Source: an uncultured Clostridia bacterium (GTDB lineage: Bacteria; Bacillota; Clostridia; Christensenellales; Borkfalkiaceae). From it: a DNA stretch of 51,990 nucleotides. The stretch is from assembly GCA_944328445.1 (NCBI GenBank), contig CALVHO010000016.1, positions 1 to 51,990 of the forward strand, read 5' to 3'. This document shows, piece after piece, positions 25,479 to 33,685 of the stretch (position 1 is its first letter; each line of letters begins with the position of its first letter). The position numbers were made by a program, and so were the translations under genes. The notes beneath the pieces are model-generated. The model did no database searches and had not been told where the DNA came from. It was given only the letters and a program-made list of their open reading frames with translations.

Positions 25479-26944
25479 AGCGCATCCTTTCGGCGGCACT
25501 GGCGCTGTGCATGCTCCTGCCCGCGGCCCTGCTCCTGGCGGGCTGCGCCAAGGAACAAGGGCGCGTGCTGCACGTTTACAACTGGGAAGAATACATCAGC
25601 GAAGAGGACGACGAGGAGGCGGGCTACATCGACATCATCGCCGCCTTTGAAGAGGAATACGGCGTCACCGTGGAGTATTCCACCTTCGGCACCAACGAGA
25701 ACATGTACAACGAGTTGCAGATCAACCCCGGCGGCTACGACCTCGTGTGCCCCTCCGATTACATGATCATGAAGATGATCTCCGAGGACATGGTCGAGCC
25801 CTATTCGGAAGATTTCCTGCAAAACGGCACCTACACGCAGAGCGTATCCCCCTACATCGCCAAACTGTTCGCCGACAACGGCTGGACGCAGTACGCGGCC
25901 GCCTACATGTGGGGCACGATGGGCTACGTGTACAACCCCGATACCGTCGACGCGGAGGACCTCTCGTCCTGGGCGGGCATCTGGTACGAGCAGTACGCGG
26001 GCAAATCGACCATCAAGGACAGCGTCCGCGACTCCTATTTCCTCGGCGTGGCCTACGTCTACCGCGACGAGCTCACCGCCCTGGGCGAGCGGCACGAACG
26101 CGGGGAGATGGACGACGCCGCCTACAACGCCGCCATCACCGAGATCATGAACCGCACCGACGAGGAGACGCTGGACAAGGTGGCCGACGCGCTCATCGAG
26201 CTCAAAGGCTCGCTGTACGGCTTCGAGGTGGACAGCGGCAAGCAGGACATGATCACGGGCAAGATCGCCATCAACTTCTGTTGGAGCGGCGACGGCGTGT
26301 ACGCCATGGACGAGGCCGAACCCGTCTACGACGACGAGGGCAACCTCGAAAGCGACGGCGTGTATCTCAACTACATCGTGCCCGAGGAATGCACCAACAT
26401 CTGGTTCGACGGCTGGGTCATGCCCAAGGGCGCGGACACGGAGCTGGCGGAAGCGTTCGTCAACTTCCTCTCCCGTCCCGAACACGCCGTGGCCAACATG
26501 AACTACATCGGCTATTCGAGCGCCATCGCGGGCGACGCCGTGTTCGACGAGATGGTGGACTGGTACGCCGAGGGCGAGGAGGGCGACACCGACGAAAACG
26601 GCGACCCGCTCGTCCCCTACGACATCAATTACTTCTTCGAGGGCTCGGGCGGATACGAGGACTACTCCATCTGGGTCAGCGAGGAGAGCCTGCACCGCCA
26701 GATCTCCGCGCAGTACCCCACCGAGGACGTCATCCTGCGCAGCGCCGTCATGCAGAACTTCGACAACGACACCAACGCCGCCGTCAACGACATGTGGGAA
26801 CAGGTCAAAAGCCAGCCCGTGCCCGTCGGCGCGTACATCGCCATCGCCGTCGTCGCGGCGGCCGTCGCCGCCATGCTGGTGACCTACTTCTACCGCGGCA
26901 AGCGCAGCGAGCCCAAACCCAAAAAGGGCTACCGCCGCGCCTGA
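25475..26944 (+). CDS. potD: Polyamine-binding lipoprotein PotD with a C-terminal membrane anchor
   Basis: Extracellular solute receptor for PotABC. 489 residues, about 130 more than usual. A signal peptide ends in the lipobox LLLAGC (Cys24). The mature part starts with VLHVYNWEEYIS, the PotD/PotF hallmark, and has YDLVCPSDYMI and CWSGDGVYAMDEA. Beyond the solute-binding fold, residues 451-473 form a clear membrane helix (YIAIAVVAAAVAAMLVTYFY) followed by a Lys/Arg-rich tail. The product would be held by a lipid at one end and a helix at the other. The long upstream open frame overlapping potC belongs to another gene's frame shadow and is left out. Confidence 0.92.
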   Translation: MKRILSAALALCMLLPAALLLAGCAKEQGRVLHVYNWEEYISEEDDEEAGYIDIIAAFEEEYGVTVEYSTFGTNENMYNELQINPGGYDLVCPSDYMIMKMISEDMVEPYSEDFLQNGTYTQSVSPYIAKLFADNGWTQYAAAYMWGTMGYVYNPDTVDAEDLSSWAGIWYEQYAGKSTIKDSVRDSYFLGVAYVYRDELTALGERHERGEMDDAAYNAAITEIMNRTDEETLDKVADALIELKGSLYGFEVDSGKQDMITGKIAINFCWSGDGVYAMDEAEPVYDDEGNLESDGVYLNYIVPEECTNIWFDGWVMPKGADTELAEAFVNFLSRPEHAVANMNYIGYSSAIAGDAVFDEMVDWYAEGEEGDTDENGDPLVPYDINYFFEGSGGYEDYSIWVSEESLHRQISAQYPTEDVILRSAVMQNFDNDTNAAVNDMWEQVKSQPVPVGAYIAIAVVAAAVAAMLVTYFYRGKRSEPKPKKGYRRA

Positions 26945-26956
26945 TACACAAAGACC

Positions 26957-26980
26957 GTGCTCCCGCCGCAAGGCGGGAGC
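26957..26980. repeat. Hairpin between potD and the flavoprotein gene
   Basis: GCTCCCGCC-GCAA-GGCGGGAGC, nine perfect pairs, with no U-tract; it follows the potD stop by about a dozen bases. Confidence 0.6.
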
Positions 26981-27086
26981 ATCGCCGCAAAATCGGGCCG
27001 CAACGCGCGCAGAGCCGCACCAAAGAGCGGAGCCGTGCCGCGGCAAAAGACCGCGCAAAGCGGCAAGGCATTTTTCGGGGACAGAC

Positions 27087-27941
27087 ATGAAAGAACTCAT
27101 CGTCATCGGGCAAGGGCCTGCGGGCATCTCGGCCGCGCTGTACGCCGTGCGCGGCGGCGCGCCCGTCACCGTCGTCGCCAAGGACGGCGGCGCACTGGAA
27201 CGGGCGGGACTCATCCAGAACTATTACGGCTTCGACGGCGGCGTGCAGGCCAAGGACCTCATCGCCGCGGGCGTGCGGCAGGCGAAGGCGCTGGGCGTGC
27301 GGTTCGTGCAGGCCGAGGTGTACGGCATAGCCTTCGGCGAGGGCGGCTACGACGCGGAAACGTCTGCGGGCGCCCTGCACGGCGGCGCGCTGGTGCTGGC
27401 CGTGGGCACGGCGCGCAACGTGCCGAAGATCGAAAACATCCAAAAGTTTGAAGGCGCGGGCGTGAGCTACTGCGCCGTGTGCGACGCCTTCTTTTTCCGC
27501 GGGAAAAAGGTGGGCGTGATCGGCAGCGGCGCCTACGCGGCCGCCGAGTACGCCCACCTCAAAGGCGTGACCGAAAACGTGACCGTGCTTTCCGACGGGC
27601 AGCCGCCCGCCTTTGCAGGCATCCCCTGCGACGCGCGCAAGATCGCCGCGCTCGAAGGCGGAAACTCTCTCGAAGGGGTCGTGTTTGCCGACGGCACAAA
27701 GGAGCACTACGACGGGCTGTTCGTCGCCTGCGGTTCGGCGGGAGCCTTTGAACTTGCCAAAAAGCTCGGGCTGCAAACGGACGGCGGCAAGATCGTCACC
27801 GACGAAAAGCGCGCCACCGATGCGCCCGGCGTGTTTGCCGCGGGGGACTGCGTCGCGGGCATGCAGCAGATCGCCAAAGCCGTCTGCGACGGCATGATCG
27901 CGGGCACCGAGGCGCTCCGCTACCTCAAAGCGCTCGGCTGA
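27087..27941 (+). CDS. Thioredoxin reductase-like flavoprotein
   Basis: FAD-dependent disulfide oxidoreductase. 284 residues, shorter than the ~310 of NADPH-thioredoxin reductases. FAD motif GQGPAGISAALYA (8-20), redox pair CAVC in SYCAVCDAFFFRGKK (about 131-134), second dinucleotide fold VGVIGSGAYAAAE, and C-terminal FAD motif GVFAAGDC. The HRRxxFRA-type motif that binds the NADPH phosphate is absent: the segment reads VTVLSDGQPPAF. Related clostridial enzymes lacking it use ferredoxin or other donors, so the electron donor is open. No thioredoxin gene is adjacent. GGGGACAG precedes the ATG. Confidence 0.88.
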   Translation: MKELIVIGQGPAGISAALYAVRGGAPVTVVAKDGGALERAGLIQNYYGFDGGVQAKDLIAAGVRQAKALGVRFVQAEVYGIAFGEGGYDAETSAGALHGGALVLAVGTARNVPKIENIQKFEGAGVSYCAVCDAFFFRGKKVGVIGSGAYAAAEYAHLKGVTENVTVLSDGQPPAFAGIPCDARKIAALEGGNSLEGVVFADGTKEHYDGLFVACGSAGAFELAKKLGLQTDGGKIVTDEKRATDAPGVFAAGDCVAGMQQIAKAVCDGMIAGTEALRYLKALG

Positions 27942-27967
27942 ACGCCTTACCCAAAAATCGACGCGCA

Positions 27968-28005
27968 AAAGGCGCCGCGGCCAAACCGGCCGCGGCGCCT
28001 TTCTA
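27968..28005 (+). terminator. Terminator between the flavoprotein gene and pflA
   Basis: Fifteen-pair perfect stem AAAGGCGCCGCGGCC/GGCCGCGGCGCCTTT with a five-base loop, followed by a short T/C run on the plus strand and by TTTTGCG on the minus strand; probably works in both directions. Confidence 0.8.
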
Positions 28006-28041
28006 TTCACTTCTCAGCGGCACAAACCGCTGTTTCTGGCA

Positions 28042-28070
28042 AATTATGCCACGCATAGTACTTTGCAAAC
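28042..28070. repeat. 29-base intergenic palindromic repeat, copy 1
   Basis: Contains TATGC-CAC-GCATA followed by AGTACT and CAAAC; 25 of 29 bases match copy 2 at 44128-44156. It lies 10 bases past the pflA stop codon. Confidence 0.75.
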
Positions 28071-28079
28071 CTCAAATTT

Positions 28080-28769
28080 TCAAATTTCGGTGACGATCTT
28101 TTGCGCCCGAGCGATGTCCTCGTCCTCCGCTTCGCGCACGTTTGCATACGGAAAGGGCAGCGAAAGCTCCTCGTATTTTTGCAGGCACAGTTTGCGGAAG
28201 GGCAAAAAGCGGACGGTTTCCGCGGGGAAATAGCGGCGGACAAGCGCCGCGAGGGCGCGCAGCTTTTGCTCCCCGTCGTTGATCCCGGGCACGAGCACGC
28301 AGGTCACGCGCGGCGTTTTCCCCTGCCGCACGCAGGCCGCAAAAAAGCGGTCGTAGGCGGACAGGTCGTCTCCCGTCTGGTTTTTCACGTCACAGACGAT
28401 GTCGGCACGAGCGATGAGCTCCTCGTCGCAGATGTGGCCGTTTGTCTCGATGCACACATGCACGCCCGCGGCGGCGAGGCGGCTGCACAACGCGAGCGCG
28501 AAGTCCCGTTGCAAAAAGGGCTCCCCGCCCGAAAGGGTGACGCCGCCGCGGCGGAAATAGGGCTTGTAGCGCATGAGCCGCGCAAACAGCTCGTCTACGC
28601 CCGTCTCCGCGCCGCGCTTGTACAGCGTTTCGGGGTTGTGGCAAAAGGGGCAGCGCAGGTTGCAGCCGCTGAAAAAGACGACGCAGCGCAGCCCCGGGCC
28701 GTCCACGCCCGAACCGCAGTACACCGAATCGATATAGCCCGCCACGGGCACTTTTCCCGAACCGCACAT
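28080..28769 (-). CDS. pflA: Pyruvate formate-lyase activating enzyme
   Basis: Radical-SAM enzyme that puts the glycyl radical on PflB. 229 residues from the ATG at 28769, which has GGGAGGGG upstream; a TTG six codons earlier is less likely. The CNLRCPFC cluster motif (CX3CX2C), GGVTLSGGEP, ETNGH and DVKN segments match the family. It follows pflB by 63 bases, separated by a 14-pair hairpin. Cytoplasmic, oxygen-sensitive, consistent with an anaerobe. Confidence 0.96.
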   Translation of the reverse strand: MCGSGKVPVAGYIDSVYCGSGVDGPGLRCVVFFSGCNLRCPFCHNPETLYKRGAETGVDELFARLMRYKPYFRRGGVTLSGGEPFLQRDFALALCSRLAAAGVHVCIETNGHICDEELIARADIVCDVKNQTGDDLSAYDRFFAACVRQGKTPRVTCVLVPGINDGEQKLRALAALVRRYFPAETVRFLPFRKLCLQKYEELSLPFPYANVREAEDEDIARAQKIVTEI

Positions 28770-28788
28770 CGCTGTCCCCTCCCGCAAC

Positions 28789-28821
28789 GCGCGGCGCGCG
28801 CCTTTTCGGCGCGCGCCGCGC
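28789..28821. repeat. Perfect 14-pair hairpin between pflB and pflA
   Basis: GCGCGGCGCGCGCC-TTTTC-GGCGCGCGCCGCGC with no U-tract after it in the direction of transcription. It may set relative mRNA levels of pflB and pflA by protecting the 3' end of pflB. Confidence 0.7.
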
Positions 28822-28832
28822 TGCCATCTTTT

Positions 28833-31049
28833 TTATACGCGCGCGTGGTAGGTGCGTTTGAGCACTTCGAGCTGGTGCGCGCGGGAAAGTTTGTGGAAGT
28901 TCACGGCGTAGCCCGAAACGCGGATGGTCACGTTCGGGTACAGCTCGGGGTGCTCCATCGCCGCCACCAGCTTGGCGCGGTCAAATACGTTGACGTTGAG
29001 GTGGTGCGCGCCCTGCCCGAAGTAGCCGTCCAGCATGTCTGCGAGGTTTTCGGCCCGCTCGGCGTCGTTTTCACCCAGGGCGGAGGGCACGATGGAGAAG
29101 GTGTTGGAGATGCCGTCGCGGCAGCATTCATAGGGGATCTTGGCCACCGAATTGAGGGAGGCCAAAGCGCCGCTCGCGTCGCGCTCGTGCATGGGGTTGG
29201 CGCCGGGGGCGAAGGGCTCGCCCGCCGCCCTGCCGTCGGGCGTGGCGCCCGTCTTTTTGCCGTAGACGACGTTGGAGGTGATGGTCAAAACCGAGAGGGT
29301 GTGCTTGGCGCCGCGGTAGGCGGGCGTCTTTTTCAGCTCGTCGCAAAATTCCCGCACCAGGTCCTGCGCGATGGCGTCGACGCGGTCGTCGTCGTTGCCG
29401 TATTTGGGGAAGTCTCCCTCGATCTTGAAATCGCAGATGATCCCCTCCTCGTTGTACACGGGCGTGACGCTCGCGTACTTGATGGCCGAGAGCGAATCGA
29501 CGGCCACCGAAAGGCCCGCCACGCCGCAGGCGAGGAAGCGCTCGACCTCGGTATCGTGCAGCGCCATCTGGATCTTTTCGTAGGCGTATTTATCGTGCAT
29601 GCAGTGGATGACGTTGAGCGTGTTCACGTACAGTTTGCACAGCCAGGCCATGTACTTGTGGTAGGCCGCGCGCACGGCGTCGTAGCCGAGCTTGCCGTGA
29701 AAGCTCTCCCCTTGCGGCCCGAGCTGTTTGCCGCTCTTTTCGTCCCTGCCGCCGTTGAGGGCGAGCAGCAGGAGCTTGGCGAGGTTGCAGCGCGCGCCGA
29801 AAAACTGCATCTGTTTGCCGATCTTCATGGCGGAAACGCAGCAGGCGATGCCGTAATCGTCGCCGAACACGGGGCGCATGAGATCGTCGTTCTCGTACTG
29901 GATGGAATCGGTGTCGACGGAGACCTTGGCGCAGAAGGTCTTGAACGCCTCGGGCAGGCGCGAGGACCAGAGCACGGTGAGGTTGGGCTCGGGCGCGGCG
30001 CCGAGGTTGTACAGCGTGTTGAGGATGCGGTACGACGTCTTGGTGACGAGGGTGCGCCCGTCCTGCCCCATGCCGCCGACGCTCTCCGTCGTCCACGTGG
30101 GGTCGCCGCCGAACAGGTCGTTGTATTCGGGGGTGCGCAGCTGGCGGGTGATGCGCAGTTTGATGACGAAATCGTCGATCAGCTCCTGCGCCTCCTCCTC
30201 GGTCAGGAGGCCGTCCGCGATGTCGCGTTCCAGATAGATGTCGAAAAAGGTGGAGACGCGCCCGAGGCTCATGGCGGCGCCGTTCTGCTCCTTGATGGCG
30301 GCAAGGTAGGCAAAATACGTCCACTGGATGGCCTCTTTGGCGTTTTTGGCGGGCGCGGAGATGTCGATGCCGTACAGCAGCGCCATGTCTTTGAGCTTTT
30401 GCAGGAAATCGATCTGCTTGTACAGCTCTTCGAGGGTGCGGATGTTGGCCTCGCTCATGTCCCGCTCGCCGTAGGCGCGCTTGTCCTTCTTCTTCTCTTC
30501 GATGAGTTTGTCCACGCCGTACAGCGCCACGCGGCGGTAGTCGCCGATGATGCGGCCGCGGCCGTAGGCGTCGGGCAGGCCCGTCAAAAGCCCGGCATGG
30601 CGCACCGCTTTCATCTCGTCGGTGTAGACGTGGAAAACGGCGTCGTTGTGGGTGGTCTTGTAGCTGAACTCCGTCTCCACGAGCTCGGAGAGCTTGTAGC
30701 CGTAGGCCTCGCAGGCCTGGCGGGCCATGCGGATGCCGCCGAAGGGGTTGACGCCGCGCTTCAAGGGCGCGTCCGTCTGCAAGCCCACGATGATCTCATT
30801 TTCGCGGTCGATGTAGCCCGCGGGATAGGTCAGGAGGGACGAGACGTGCTCGGTATCGACGTCGAGCACGCCGCCCTTGTCGCTCTCGGCCTTCAACAGC
30901 GCGTTGACCTTGGCCATGAGCGCGGCCGTGCGGGGCGTGGGGCCGCACAAAAACCCGGGACCGCCCTCGTACGGGGTGTAGTTGGCCTGGATGAACGCGC
31001 GCACGTCGACGCGCGTTTCGTACTCGCCTTGGCGAAATTTCCGTTCCAT
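28833..31049 (-). CDS. pflB: Pyruvate formate-lyase (formate C-acetyltransferase)
   Basis: Splits pyruvate with CoA into acetyl-CoA and formate. 738 residues. The catalytic Cys pair in GIACCVSAM (Cys403-Cys404) and the glycyl-radical motif RVSGYAV (Gly713) mark a true PFL and not a diol dehydratase. The ATG at 31049 has AAGGAGG upstream; the longer frame would run through the riboswitch. Forms an operon with pflA. Expression is controlled by a ZTP riboswitch with an overlapping terminator. Confidence 0.98.
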   Translation of the reverse strand: MERKFRQGEYETRVDVRAFIQANYTPYEGGPGFLCGPTPRTAALMAKVNALLKAESDKGGVLDVDTEHVSSLLTYPAGYIDRENEIIVGLQTDAPLKRGVNPFGGIRMARQACEAYGYKLSELVETEFSYKTTHNDAVFHVYTDEMKAVRHAGLLTGLPDAYGRGRIIGDYRRVALYGVDKLIEEKKKDKRAYGERDMSEANIRTLEELYKQIDFLQKLKDMALLYGIDISAPAKNAKEAIQWTYFAYLAAIKEQNGAAMSLGRVSTFFDIYLERDIADGLLTEEEAQELIDDFVIKLRITRQLRTPEYNDLFGGDPTWTTESVGGMGQDGRTLVTKTSYRILNTLYNLGAAPEPNLTVLWSSRLPEAFKTFCAKVSVDTDSIQYENDDLMRPVFGDDYGIACCVSAMKIGKQMQFFGARCNLAKLLLLALNGGRDEKSGKQLGPQGESFHGKLGYDAVRAAYHKYMAWLCKLYVNTLNVIHCMHDKYAYEKIQMALHDTEVERFLACGVAGLSVAVDSLSAIKYASVTPVYNEEGIICDFKIEGDFPKYGNDDDRVDAIAQDLVREFCDELKKTPAYRGAKHTLSVLTITSNVVYGKKTGATPDGRAAGEPFAPGANPMHERDASGALASLNSVAKIPYECCRDGISNTFSIVPSALGENDAERAENLADMLDGYFGQGAHHLNVNVFDRAKLVAAMEHPELYPNVTIRVSGYAVNFHKLSRAHQLEVLKRTYHARV

Positions 31050-31074
31050 GGAAAGACCCTCCTTTCTCTGCAAT

Positions 31075-31110
31075 AAAAAAAACCGGGCAGCTTGATAAAA
31101 AACTGCCCAG
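31075..31110 (-). terminator. Riboswitch expression-platform terminator of pflB
   Basis: Minus strand: CTGGGCAG (31110-31103), 12-base loop, CTGCCCGG (31090-31083), then eight T. The 5' arm is the conserved 3' end of the aptamer, so folding of the aptamer and of the terminator exclude each other. Confidence 0.92.
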
Positions 31111-31190
31111 GTGGTCGGCTCATACGCTTTCCGCTCCCCCGCAGTTTTGCCTGCAATCCCACCAGTTGCGAAAAGTCGGTGATAGCAACA
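31103..31190 (-). ncRNA. ZTP (pfl motif) riboswitch
   Basis: Leader RNA that senses ZTP/ZMP (AICAR phosphates), which build up when 10-formyl-tetrahydrofolate runs short. On the minus strand the 3' half contains GGGGAGCG-GAAA-GCG, then ATGAGCCGACCACCTGGGCA, close to the highly conserved end of the pfl RNA motif. The 5' subdomain has ACTGGTGGG and a stem TTGCAG/CTGCGG. Ligand binding should block the terminator and turn pflBA on, giving formate for one-carbon units. Confidence 0.88.
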
Positions 31191-31230
31191 CAAGATATTG
31201 TGCTTTCAACGATCGATTGAATGCAAATAT

Positions 31231-31259
31231 AGTATAGCGAAGTCACCCTCCTTTGTCAA
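31231..31259 (-). promoter_or_regulatory. Promoter of the ZTP riboswitch-pflBA unit
   Basis: Minus strand: -35 TTGACA (31259-31254), 17-base spacer, -10 TATACT (31236-31231). The leader to the pflB start is about 175 bases. Confidence 0.9.
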
Positions 31260-31359
31260 CCGATTGAAACAAAGTTTTCGCAAAAAGTATCAAACAGACG
31301 CAGGCACAACCCTTCGATCGCGCATTTTTACACCCCGTTCATGATTTTGAAAAGATTGC

Positions 31360-31388
31360 TTGAAAATACACGAAAAATCTGTTATACT
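31360..31388 (+). promoter_or_regulatory. Promoter of the restriction-modification operon
   Basis: -35 TTGAAA (31360-31365), 17-base spacer, -10 TATACT (31383-31388). No controller (C-protein) gene or C-box was seen. Confidence 0.8.
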
Positions 31389-31416
31389 ATAAGTATATTT
31401 TTTGAAGGTGTGCCGC

Positions 31417-32871
31417 ATGAAAACGTTGTTAAACGATATTTCCGTAGAAAAATCAAACGGCCGCTTTTATACCCCTGCATTCATCGTCAACAACATCCTC
31501 GACATGGCAGGATATTACGGGATGAATGTTTTGAAAAAACACGCCATCGACAACAGTTGCGGCGACGGCGCTTTTCTCGTTGAGATGGTTCGCAGGTATT
31601 GCTCCGCAGCTCAAAGCGCGCAAATCCCACAGGAAGAGATCAGAACGCAGCTCGGCCACTTCATCCACGGCATCGAGATCGACCGCGAAGAATACACCAA
31701 GTGCAAAACAAACGCCGCGCGTGCCGCTGCGGCTTTCGGCATAGAGGACGTTTTGTGGGACATCCGCTGCGGCGATGCTTTGGAAGAACACTGTTACGAC
31801 GGTAAAATGCACTTTGTATTGGGCAACCCTCCTTATATCCGCATACACAACGTCGGCAAAGCCATCGGCAAGGTCAAAAACTTCTCCTTCGCACAAAACG
31901 GCATGACCGATCTTTACCTCGTCTTTTATGAGATCGGCCTGAAAATGCTCAACAAAGACGGCGTATTGGGATACATTACGCCGAGCTCTTTTTTCAACAG
32001 CGTTGCGGGCGAACGCTTGCGCAGCACGCTGATCCGCGAAAACCTGACGGAAAAAATTATCGACCTGCGGCATTTTCAACCGTTTCCCGCCACGACGTAT
32101 ACGACCATCGTCATTTTGAAACGCAGGAAAATAAATCCATCCGTTTCCTATTACCGCTTCGACGAAAAAAATATGATCCCCTATTTCGTCGACGAGCTGG
32201 CCGTCAAAGATTTTTATATCGGCGGAAACTTTTACTTCGCACCGAGGAAGGAACTGTACTTATTGCGAAACATCCTGAACAATCCTTCGTCCTGCGGATT
32301 GTCTGTCAAAAACGGATTTGCGACACTCTGCGACTCGGTCTTCATCGGCGATTTCACCTTTAACTCCAAATTCCTTTTACCCGTAGTCAAGGCTTCCACC
32401 GGGCAAAAAAAGCGAATTTTCTATCCATACGATCAAAATGCTCGCCTTATCGCGGAAAACGAGCTGCAAAAAGACGAAACTCTCTACCGCTATTTACTGC
32501 GGAACAAAGAACTTTTGCTGACGCGAAGCAGCGAACGATCCGCAAACTCGGCGTGGTACTCTTTCGGGCGAAGCCAAGCTATACGCGATACATACAAATA
32601 CAAAATAGGGATCAATACATTGCTCCGCACCGCCGACGATATCAAACTCAACCCTGCCCCCGCCGGATGCGGCGTATACTCAGGTCTGTATATCACAGGC
32701 GATTCTCTGTCCATGAGCACTCTTGAAAGAGCTCTCCGCAGCGACGATTTCAACGCATACATTTCGCTACTCGGAAAATACAAAAGCGGAGGGTATTATA
32801 CTTTTTCCTCCAAGGACTTGACAGCCTTTTTGAATTATAAACTCGGGAATGAAGGAGGCTCCTTGTCATGA
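31417..32871 (+). CDS. N6-adenine DNA methyltransferase (TaqI/Eco57I-like)
   Basis: Modification part of a type II restriction-modification pair. 484 residues from the ATG at 31417 (AAGGTG upstream). Motif X GRFYTPAFIV (15-24), SAM motif I DNSCGDGAFL (45-54), catalytic motif IV NPPY (137-140) and motif VIII-like VLGYITPSSFF put it in the gamma-class N6-adenine methylases; the C-terminal ~230 residues would be the target-recognition domain. Base composition is clearly AT-richer and the codon use more relaxed than in neighbours, suggesting transfer. Overlaps the next gene in an ATGA. Confidence 0.93.
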   Translation: MKTLLNDISVEKSNGRFYTPAFIVNNILDMAGYYGMNVLKKHAIDNSCGDGAFLVEMVRRYCSAAQSAQIPQEEIRTQLGHFIHGIEIDREEYTKCKTNAARAAAAFGIEDVLWDIRCGDALEEHCYDGKMHFVLGNPPYIRIHNVGKAIGKVKNFSFAQNGMTDLYLVFYEIGLKMLNKDGVLGYITPSSFFNSVAGERLRSTLIRENLTEKIIDLRHFQPFPATTYTTIVILKRRKINPSVSYYRFDEKNMIPYFVDELAVKDFYIGGNFYFAPRKELYLLRNILNNPSSCGLSVKNGFATLCDSVFIGDFTFNSKFLLPVVKASTGQKKRIFYPYDQNARLIAENELQKDETLYRYLLRNKELLLTRSSERSANSAWYSFGRSQAIRDTYKYKIGINTLLRTADDIKLNPAPAGCGVYSGLYITGDSLSMSTLERALRSDDFNAYISLLGKYKSGGYYTFSSKDLTAFLNYKLGNEGGSLS

Positions 32872-33602
32872 CGATAAACGAGAGATTTTTGGAATATGTC
32901 CGCGAGGCATTCCGCGCTTACCTGCAAAGCGGAACCTCCCGTAGCCCCAAAAAGCTGACGCCCCTCCATTCAGCCATCGCCGCCGACCTGGAAGCTCTTT
33001 ATGGTCCCGATTTTACCGTCAAATCCATCGGGCACGGAGACGGGAAAGAAGCAAAGATCTGCGGCCGCTACCATCAAAAAGCCGTCGACATCACCATCCT
33101 GAAAGGCGAAAAGCCCGTTGCCGGCTATGCGGTCAAGTTTGTCGTTCGCAACTACAAACAAAACAGCGTCAACTATTTTGAAAACATGCTCGGCGAAACA
33201 GCGAATATCCGTTCAACAGCCGTCCCATATTTTCAGCTCTTCATTATTTTTGACCGGATCCCCCACTACGATAACCACGGATTTTTGCAAAAGTACGAAA
33301 AAATCTCGCCACACAATCTGGAAAAGTATCTGGCCCTGTCCAAGGACGATCCGTCCATATATTATCATACCCCGGACAAGACCCTCGTCGCCATCCTTCA
33401 CCTGAACGAACCCGAAACCGGATACTTTGCAACAAACGGCAAAGAATATTCCCAAAATTATCTCTCCGTCATCGACGATCGCGGTTTATTGGGATATACC
33501 CAACGGACAGGTGATCCGTTCGATGAAAGCGTGATCTATAACGACTACGAAGATTTCATTCAACGTACTTATTACATCGTGATGGGGAAGTTGAAAAAAT
33601 GA
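32868..33602 (+). CDS. Putative type II restriction endonuclease
   Basis: 244 residues, translationally coupled to the methyltransferase. The likely PD-(D/E)XK core is VDITI (Asp74) followed by GYAVKF with Lys90, preceded by KEAKICGRYHQKAVD; the usual Glu two residues before the Lys is Ala88, so another acidic residue must serve or the enzyme is altered. A block NYFENMLGETANIR with predicted helices follows, then FQLFIIFDRIPHY. No specific family was recognised; the function is inferred from operon partner, size and the core motif. AT-richer like its partner. Confidence 0.75.
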   Translation: MTINERFLEYVREAFRAYLQSGTSRSPKKLTPLHSAIAADLEALYGPDFTVKSIGHGDGKEAKICGRYHQKAVDITILKGEKPVAGYAVKFVVRNYKQNSVNYFENMLGETANIRSTAVPYFQLFIIFDRIPHYDNHGFLQKYEKISPHNLEKYLALSKDDPSIYYHTPDKTLVAILHLNEPETGYFATNGKEYSQNYLSVIDDRGLLGYTQRTGDPFDESVIYNDYEDFIQRTYYIVMGKLKK

Positions 33603-33623
33603 AAATATAATACTTGCAAAACC

Positions 33624-33650
33624 AAAAGCGCCGAAAAATTCGGCGCTTTT
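33624..33650 (+). terminator. Terminator of the restriction-modification operon
   Basis: AAAAGCGCCGAA-AAA-TTCGGCGCTTTT, twelve perfect pairs, T-tract included in the stem, working in both directions and so also serving the convergent hydrolase gene. Confidence 0.88.
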
Positions 33651-33685
33651 GCTAACTTTACAAAATTGATGACCGCGGGCGGATA

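Noticed and set aside
24665..26944. 759-codon plus-strand open frame
   Set aside because: Its first 270 codons are an out-of-frame reading of potC; the signal peptide and lipobox set the true potD start at 25475.
28042..28070. Possible dif/Xer recombination site
   Set aside because: The palindrome and spacing do not match XerC/XerD half-sites, and a second copy exists at 44128-44156.
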